Source: [Leptolyngbya] sp. JSC-1
Lineage (GTDB): Bacteria; Cyanobacteriota; Cyanobacteriia; Elainellales; Elainellaceae
Direction: 5' to 3'
Length of the DNA stretch: 64,000 nucleotides
Assembly: GCA_000733415.1 (NCBI GenBank)
Contig: KL662191.1
Location: 1,674,617-1,738,616 of the forward strand
The notes beneath the pieces were generated by a model that did no database searches, was not told the DNA's origin, and saw nothing but the letters and a program-made list of their open reading frames with translations. A program made the position numbers and the translations under genes. Below, piece after piece: positions 58,324 through 64,000 of this stretch (position 1 is the first letter of the stretch; every line of letters starts with the position of its first letter).

Positions 58324-61257
58324 TTATGGCTGGTCGTTCAGAAAACCTTCTGGATAGTTACTAACGGCCCGTCGCAGTACGGCTAGAGCACGGTTATAGT
58401 CCAGAATGGCATTCAGGTTGTTGACTTGGGCCTCGGCTAAAACGGCCTGTTGCCGCAGTACGTCGGTTTGGGTGCCGACACCAGCCTGGAAGCGGAGTCG
58501 AGCTAACCGCAAGGCTTCGGTGGCTTGTTCGACCGCGAGTGCGGTGGTTTGGATATTGGCAAAGCTGGCGTTGAGCTGGGAGAAGCCCCGCTCCACATCC
58601 AGGCGGATCTGGTCTTGGACATTCTCAAACTCGGCCTCAGCAATCGAGATATTAGATTCCGCCTGGTTGGCCTGCGCCCGGGCTACGCCTCCATCAAACA
58701 GGGCTAGGCTGGCCTGCAACGCTAGGGAGTAGTTGTAGCCGAAAGAATCAAGAAAAGCATCGTTGTCCAAGTTATTGGTGACGTTAAAGTTTCCGACAAA
58801 ACCGACTTGGGGACCCAACTGAGCCAGGGCTGCTCGTCGTTCCTGCTGGGAAATCTCCCGCTGAACCAACTGCTGCTCTAGCTCCACTCGGTTTTTGTAG
58901 GCCTGAACAATGCTTTCTTCTAGACCCAAATCCCAAACGCCCGCGACTTCAATTGGATCGGCTGCTGAAACATTCACGGTCTGGGAAATGTTTAACCGTT
59001 GAGCCAACTGCCGCCGCGCCACCTCTAGGTCACTGAGCTGCTGAGTCAGCCGCTGCCGCGCATTTGCCACATCCACTTCCGCCTGAAGGACATCAAACCG
59101 AGTGCCGACTCCGGCCCGTTCCAAAGCTTGGGCATCGCGTAAACTCTGTTCTGCCTGGGCTAGATTGGCACTAAAGATATTTACCTGTGCCCCGGCCTGC
59201 TGCAAATCGTAATAGTCGCCGGTGGTTTCTAGGATTAACTGTTCGGTCTGGCGCTCAATGTCCAATTGCTGAAGCCGCACCTGACTCTGAGCCGCTTCAA
59301 TCAGGGCAGGACGTCTGCCCGATGTGAAAATGTTGTAATTAAGCTGAATGCCTGTACCTAGAAGGGTAGAGTCTTGGTAATTTCGCACTAGGTCGCCGCC
59401 GGTGGTGATTTGTTCTCCAGTGGTAGGGTCAACTCCGGTTGTTTCTGGTGACCGGACTACATTCTCGGTGCCACTCTGCTCGAACCTAGCATTCGCATCC
59501 AGTGTGGGCAAGTTGCTCGCTAGCCGCTCTCGCAACTGAGCCTGAGCACGTTCAAGTTGGAACTGGGCCTGCCGCAATTCGGAATTGTTGCGTAGTGCCA
59601 ACTCAACCGCCTGCCGCAGAGTGATTGGCTGGGTGCCTACCAGTTCAACCTCATCGGCTTCAGTGGGAAAGGCCAGCGGATTCGGATTGGGATCCAAGTA
59701 TTCGGGAGCGGGTTCGTTGTCACCGGGAATCAGGCTTGTACCAGGGGCTTGGCCGTCGGTTTGCCCATCCGTGGGATTGGGATCAAATGGGATCGTCGGG
59801 AGACTATCTGCAGGCGGGGGAGTGGTGTCAGTTGGGGGAGCGACTGGCGCTGGTATTGTTTCGGTTGGGGCGGTTTCAGTTTGGGTTTCGGTCTGGGCTG
59901 TTTCAGCGCGGCGTCGAGCTTGGCGTCTTTTGCGTCTGGTCTCTCGATCAACAGGCTGAGCTTCGGCCTCTGGTGTGACGTTGGTTTCTTGCTCTGCCTC
60001 GGCTTGACTGGTGGGTGCTTCAGCAGGCTGTTCGGTGGCGCTGGCTTCAGTTTCAGCCGATTCAGTTTCAGTCGATTCAGGGCCAGTTGGCTGGGTCGCC
60101 GTGGACTCTGTTGCCGGCTGTTCAATTTGACCAGTCTCATCAGTCTTAACCGCTTCTTCAGCGACTGTATCGGTGGCGCTGGCTTCAGTTGCCGTCGGTT
60201 CTGCCTGGGCTGCCTCTTGAGTTGGATCGGTTGCTGTAGTCTCAGAAACAGCCGATTCAGGATCTGGATCGGGATCTGATTTGGGATCTGGCTCAATTGC
60301 CATCGGTTCTGCTGATTCTGCCGATTCCGTGGGTTGCGGGACTTTGGCATCGGTCTGGTTGGCTGTTGCTTCAGTCGCTGCTGCGGGTTCTGTTGAGCTA
60401 GCCTCGGCTTGGTCAGCAGCAGGGGAATTGGCAGCTGCGCGAGTCCTGACCGTTCTAGAAGCATATCCTCTAGAGACTCGTCGAGGCCGTGGCTCAGCGA
60501 CTGGGGGATCGGCTTGGGCTGATTCCGTCGGCTGGTTCTGATGTTCGGCCTGACTGGAAGCTGGATTCAGCGATGGACTGGACTTGGCTTCTGAAGGAGA
60601 TTCCACTGCAGCTGAGGTCTGAGCTAGAGGTGGAGAAGCTTCAGCGGGAGATGCTGCCTCAGGTGTTTCTGACGCTGTGGAATTGGCTGTAGTACTAGCG
60701 GCTGGCTGCGCAGAGACGGCAGATTGAGGCTCAGGCTCAGGAGCTTGCAACCGTTGCCGCACGCGCTGTTCAAACTGCAACCGATCCAGCGTGCGAGACG
60801 GATTCGTATCAATGGCCGGATTTTGAGCATCGGGCAGACTAATTTGCTGCATCATCTGCTCCATCTGTAGCGGATTGGGCTGCGGGCTAAGCGGGCGGTC
60901 GTAGGTGCGAAACTGAGATTGGTTCAGCCGTTGCTGAATGCGCGTCTCGGTTTGGAACCGATCCAGCAGTTGGTCCGAGCGGCGCAAGGCGTCCGAATCC
61001 TGGAGGCTAACGGCAGGCTCAGAGCTGGATGCTGCGGAATCAGGCTGATGGGCAGGGCTAGGCTGCTCAGACGAGCTAGCTGCATTCGCAGAATCCGGGG
61101 CAGGCTCTGAGGGCAAATTTGTCTGTGTTGTCTCTCGTTTTGCTGGAGATTGGCGATGAGAGATTCCTGGCTCTGCCGCCGCAGGGGAAACTCCAATCGC
61201 GCTTGCAGCAACTACGGCACTCACACCAAGGGCAATCAAAGAATTAGGGGGTTGCAT
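58324..61257 (-). CDS. TolC-family outer membrane protein with long acidic linker
   Basis: A 977-residue protein. A signal peptide (LIALGVSAVVAASAIGV, ending PAAAEP) is followed by roughly 450 residues of Ala/Pro/Glu/Ser/Thr-rich low-complexity sequence, and then a TolC/OprM-type channel-tunnel domain of about 430 residues (ITLRQAVELALRNNSELRQ in parts, DLEVARRQLAQRLNI, RLRFQAGVGTQTDVL). TolC trimers form the outer-membrane duct of efflux or type I secretion. The huge linker may cross the cell wall or bind peptidoglycan; it is very unusual in length. Start at ATG 61257, with a TTG at 61302 as alternative. It may export the RTX protein, but that is only a guess. Confidence 0.88.
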   Translation of the reverse strand: MQPPNSLIALGVSAVVAASAIGVSPAAAEPGISHRQSPAKRETTQTNLPSEPAPDSANAASSSEQPSPAHQPDSAASSSEPAVSLQDSDALRRSDQLLDRFQTETRIQQRLNQSQFRTYDRPLSPQPNPLQMEQMMQQISLPDAQNPAIDTNPSRTLDRLQFEQRVRQRLQAPEPEPQSAVSAQPAASTTANSTASETPEAASPAEASPPLAQTSAAVESPSEAKSSPSLNPASSQAEHQNQPTESAQADPPVAEPRPRRVSRGYASRTVRTRAAANSPAADQAEASSTEPAAATEATANQTDAKVPQPTESAESAEPMAIEPDPKSDPDPDPESAVSETTATDPTQEAAQAEPTATEASATDTVAEEAVKTDETGQIEQPATESTATQPTGPESTETESAETEASATEQPAEAPTSQAEAEQETNVTPEAEAQPVDRETRRKRRQARRRAETAQTETQTETAPTETIPAPVAPPTDTTPPPADSLPTIPFDPNPTDGQTDGQAPGTSLIPGDNEPAPEYLDPNPNPLAFPTEADEVELVGTQPITLRQAVELALRNNSELRQAQFQLERAQAQLRERLASNLPTLDANARFEQSGTENVVRSPETTGVDPTTGEQITTGGDLVRNYQDSTLLGTGIQLNYNIFTSGRRPALIEAAQSQVRLQQLDIERQTEQLILETTGDYYDLQQAGAQVNIFSANLAQAEQSLRDAQALERAGVGTRFDVLQAEVDVANARQRLTQQLSDLEVARRQLAQRLNISQTVNVSAADPIEVAGVWDLGLEESIVQAYKNRVELEQQLVQREISQQERRAALAQLGPQVGFVGNFNVTNNLDNDAFLDSFGYNYSLALQASLALFDGGVARAQANQAESNISIAEAEFENVQDQIRLDVERGFSQLNASFANIQTTALAVEQATEALRLARLRFQAGVGTQTDVLRQQAVLAEAQVNNLNAILDYNRALAVLRRAVSNYPEGFLNDQP

Positions 61258-61561
61258 ACTCAATTTGCGTCCAAACTTGCGTCCAAAATAGCTCACAGCC
61301 AAGGAAACAACCTTAAGCAGAATACTGGGTGATCAATGTTCTTGGCAAATATTAATGGAGTGATCACCAATTAAACACAGAGAAAGTGGAAATCTTTGCA
61401 GATATTCCATAGTCGGGTGACGGCTTTGCAGTAGAATGCCTGTTGGTTATATCAAGAAAGGCCCCATTGAGGTTGTGCATCAGGCTTACCCTCAAGGCCG
61501 GCGCGAAATTCACTAAGCTAGTCATTAAGCGAACCACCACGTTACACCCCCTTGCCGATCC
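61258..61561. other. Divergent intergenic region TolC - serA
   Basis: 304 bp. The first 45 bp could be an N-terminal extension of the TolC gene (in-frame TTG, with the repeated TTTGGACGCAA at its start). No other element was identified. Confidence 0.4.
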
Positions 61562-63157
61562 ATGCCTAAGGTTCTTGTTTCTGATCCAATCGACCAAGTT
61601 GGAATTGACATCCTATCTCAGGTTGCTCAAGTTGACGTAAAGACCAATTTATCTCCAGATGCGCTAGTCCAAATTATCCCGGACTATGACGCCCTGATGA
61701 TCCGGTCAGGAACCCGCGTGACCGAGGCCGTGATTGAAGCTGGCAAACAGCTCAAAATCATTGGACGAGCCGGAGTTGGGGTTGATAATGTGGATGTGCC
61801 GGCGGCCACCCGTCGAGGCATTTTAGTCGTGAACTCGCCAGAGGGCAATACGGTCGCGGCGGCTGAGCATGCCGTAGCAATGATGTTTGCTCTGTCGCGC
61901 TATATTCCTGATGCTAACCAATCGGTCAAAAGTGGCCAGTGGGACCGCAAAAGCTTCACGGGCGTTGAAGTTTACAAAAAAACCTTGGGCATCGTCGGCT
62001 TGGGCAAAATTGGCTCCCATGTAGCTGGGATCGCCCGTGCCATGAATATGCGGCTGCTGGCCTACGATCCATTTCTCACCACCGAACGGGCCGAACAGAT
62101 GGGCTGCCAGCTCGTAGAACTCGACTTCCTATTCCGCGAAGCCGACTACATTACACTGCACCTGCCCAAAACGCCCGAAACCTACCACCTGATCAACGCC
62201 GAAGCCCTCGCCAAGATGAAGCCTACGGTGCGGATTGTCAACTGCGCTAGGGGCGGCATCATCGACGAAGCCGCATTGGTCGAGGCAGTTCATCAGGGCC
62301 GGATTGCTGGAGCCGCGCTAGATGTCTACGAAAACGAGCCGCTGGAAGCTGAATCTCAGCTCCGCTCGCTGGGTAAAAACGTGATTCTGACGCCCCACTT
62401 GGGAGCCTCCACCGAAGAAGCCCAGGTGAATGTGGCAATCGATGTGGCCGAGCAAATCCGCGATGTGTTACTGGGGCTGCCGGCTCGCTCAGCGGTGAAT
62501 ATTCCAGGTCTGCGCCCTGACCTGATGGAAAAACTGCGGCCCAATCTCCAGTTGGCTGAAACCCTGGGCAATTTGGTCAGTCAGTTGGCCGGTGGCCGCA
62601 TCGATGCCCTGAATGTCCGATTGCAAGGTGAACTGGCAAGCAGCGAAAGTCAGCCAGTGGTGGTGGCGGCTCTTAAAGGTCTGCTGTCTCATGCGCTGCA
62701 AGAGCGGGTTAACTATGTCAATGCCAGCATCGAAGCCAAAGAGCGCGGCATTCGGGTAGTAGAAACTCGCGATGCCTCGGTGCGGGACTACACGGGTTCG
62801 CTGGTGCTGACGGCGCAAGGCTCGCTGGGTGAACATTCAGTCAGCGGCGCTCTGTTGGGCGATTCGGAAATTCGCATTACCAGCGTCGATGGCTTCCCGG
62901 TTAACGTACCGCCGAGTCGCTATATGCTGTTTACGGTGCACCGCGATATGCCGGGGATCATCGGCAAAATTGGCTCGCTGCTGGGCAGCTTTAATGTCAA
63001 CATTGCCAGTATGCAGGTGGGCCGCAAGATTGTGCGCGGCGATGCGGTAATGGTGCTGAGTATCGACGATCCGCTACCAGACGGCATCTTGACGGAAATT
63101 ACCAAGGTTCCCGGCATCCGCGATGCCTACACGGTGACGCTAGCCGAGAGCACCTGA
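61562..63157 (+). CDS. serA: D-3-phosphoglycerate dehydrogenase
   Basis: A 531-residue NAD-dependent dehydrogenase oxidising 3-phosphoglycerate, the first step of serine synthesis. NAD-binding GLGKIG near 148-153, catalytic Arg in NCARGGIIDE near 230, catalytic Glu in YENEPLE near 262 and catalytic His in LTPHLGAST near 280. After the catalytic core come the allosteric substrate-binding domain and a C-terminal ACT domain (FTVHRDMPGIIGKIG) that binds serine for feedback control. The long (type 1) form typical of cyanobacteria. It starts at ATG 61562 with no strong ribosome site. Confidence 0.97.
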   Translation: MPKVLVSDPIDQVGIDILSQVAQVDVKTNLSPDALVQIIPDYDALMIRSGTRVTEAVIEAGKQLKIIGRAGVGVDNVDVPAATRRGILVVNSPEGNTVAAAEHAVAMMFALSRYIPDANQSVKSGQWDRKSFTGVEVYKKTLGIVGLGKIGSHVAGIARAMNMRLLAYDPFLTTERAEQMGCQLVELDFLFREADYITLHLPKTPETYHLINAEALAKMKPTVRIVNCARGGIIDEAALVEAVHQGRIAGAALDVYENEPLEAESQLRSLGKNVILTPHLGASTEEAQVNVAIDVAEQIRDVLLGLPARSAVNIPGLRPDLMEKLRPNLQLAETLGNLVSQLAGGRIDALNVRLQGELASSESQPVVVAALKGLLSHALQERVNYVNASIEAKERGIRVVETRDASVRDYTGSLVLTAQGSLGEHSVSGALLGDSEIRITSVDGFPVNVPPSRYMLFTVHRDMPGIIGKIGSLLGSFNVNIASMQVGRKIVRGDAVMVLSIDDPLPDGILTEITKVPGIRDAYTVTLAEST

Positions 63158-63396
63158 AGCCATCCCTATCTCTACCTCTGTGCCTCTGTGGTTTCCTAAG
63201 GCAGGTTCCTGGATGCGGGCAAGATGCTTACACTCTATTTGTCGTTCACCGGGTTGAGTGCCTCAAAACTTGATAAAAATTAGTCAAATCAAGCGGTGAT
63301 TCTAAAGAAATCATCCGGCTTGGTCCAAGCTTGCGGACCAGTTGCCGCTTGGGAGAATCAGGAGGAGTAACCCCCACCCCTTCCTCGATTCGACCA

Positions 63397-64000
63397 TGCC
63401 GATTGCCCTGTTGAATTTGTCTGCCCTTGCTGCCAAGAACGGTTTTCAGATTAGTAGCAGGCAGCGTTTTACTACCGATTTTGCTTTCCAGATCAAGGAT
63501 GCGGGCGATGTAAATGGGGATGGCCTCCAAGACATCATCCTGTCCCATCCCAAACCTGTCGGTCGGCAGCAGGCGCAAAGTTATGTGATTTTCGGGCAGC
63601 GATCCGGTTGGCCGCGCCGGTTTGATTTAGCCAGCCTGAACGGACGCAATGGGTTCGGGATTCGGGGAGCCGTCGCTAATCGGGGTGCTGCCGCTGCGGT
63701 TAGCGGTGCCGGAGACGTGAATGGCGATGGCATCGACGATCTGATTGTGGGCGATGCAAATTCAACCGGGCAGGGCAGCGGACAACGCGCCTATGTGATC
63801 TATGGGCAGCGCTTCTTTGCCCCTAAGCTGGATCTATCAACGCTGACCGGAACAAACGGCTTCGTTGTAACTGGCTTTGGTGCCGAGGGGTCACAGGTCA
63901 GCCGAGCCGGAGACGTGAATGGTGATGGCATCGATGACCTGATGATCAGTGTTCCAGAAGCCAATCCCAACCCAGACGCGGGCGAAGCCACCGCAGGCGC
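63397..64000 (+). CDS. FG-GAP (integrin-alpha-like) protein, partial at window end
   Basis: The 5' part of an open gene, 201 codons visible, running off the window. It begins MPIALLNLSALAAKNGF and has three repeats of the FG-GAP kind with DVNGDG(L/I)xD calcium loops (near residues 41, 109 and 172), each followed by a strand such as YVIFGQR or YVIYGQR. Such beta-propellers are usually extracellular and calcium-bound. No signal peptide is evident, so export may use a C-terminal signal beyond the window. The ATG at 63397 is the first plausible start. Confidence 0.85.

Noticed and set aside
59730..60464. Long frames on both strands over the TolC low-complexity region
   Set aside because: Low-complexity coding DNA leaves several frames open; only the TolC frame has a domain and signal peptide.

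Overview
The window is a piece of cyanobacterial chromosome. The evidence is a knotless (Cph2-like) phytochrome kinase, an NblB/CpcE-type HEAT protein, several cyanobacterial-style Ser/Thr kinases, WD40 and STAND proteins, two Uma2 (DUF820) genes, a PEP-CTERM protein, heptanucleotide tandem repeats of the STRR kind, and three HIP1 octamers (GCGATCGC). Base composition looks near 50 % GC. No IS element, prophage, CRISPR array or rRNA operon was seen; one tRNA-Gly(CCC) is present. No species is assigned.

Layout. 0.4-3.8 kb: gluconate kinase and GntP permease, minus strand. 4-13.2 kb: a signalling-rich block with a repeat-containing Uma2 protein, two STAND ATPases flanking a Ser/Thr kinase fused to a periplasmic amino-acid-receptor-like domain, and a divergent glycine-rich-domain-like protein. 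13.6-17.3 kb: HU, a frameshifted LysR remnant, an intact LysR divergent from aspartoacylase, and a second WHxH-type protein. 17.3-22.4 kb: a WD40 Ser/Thr kinase, a membrane-anchored WD40 protein and an RTX calcium-binding protein, all minus. 23.3-26.7 kb: a two-gene plus-strand unit encoding a membrane 4Fe-4S protein and an FHA-ferredoxin reductase-2Fe-2S fusion. 26.7-31.6 kb: trpB, a SUI1/YciH-like factor and bifunctional putA. 32-37.4 kb: a phytochrome-like histidine kinase, an SRPBCC protein and a PAS histidine kinase. 37.5-43.6 kb: two membrane proteins, an alpha/beta hydrolase and a TPR-OGT-TIGR03032 giant. 44-48.2 kb: a small anchored protein, a PEP-CTERM protein, an NblB-like HEAT protein, a CBS protein and Dps. 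48.3-50.4 kb: siroheme-branch genes (CbiX/SirB-like chelatase, cobA). 50.4-56.4 kb: a receiver-like protein, an RluD-type pseudouridine synthase, a GHL10 hydrolase and an HD protein. 56.6-58.2 kb: tRNA-Gly, a decayed BrnT/BrnA toxin-antitoxin relic, a Uma2 gene and a small conserved-looking protein. 58.3-64 kb: a TolC-family protein with a very long disordered N-terminal region, serA, and the start of an FG-GAP (integrin-alpha-like) protein that runs off the window.

The most interesting candidate system is at 17.3-26.7 kb. The cytoplasmic tail of the membrane 4Fe-4S protein carries two near-identical motifs, EATLYRSAD and EATVYRAAD. They resemble the phospho-threonine switch motif of the actinobacterial FHA protein GarA. 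The next gene encodes an FHA domain fused to a flavin reductase and a 2Fe-2S ferredoxin, and a Ser/Thr kinase gene lies about 4 kb away. This suggests, as inference only, a kinase-gated docking of a soluble reductase onto a membrane Fe-S carrier. Other notable items are the receptor-like kinase-PBP1 fusion, the TPR-OGT-TIGR03032 fusion with repeat-derived linkers, short tandem repeats directly upstream of several start codons, and the decayed LysR and BrnTA genes.
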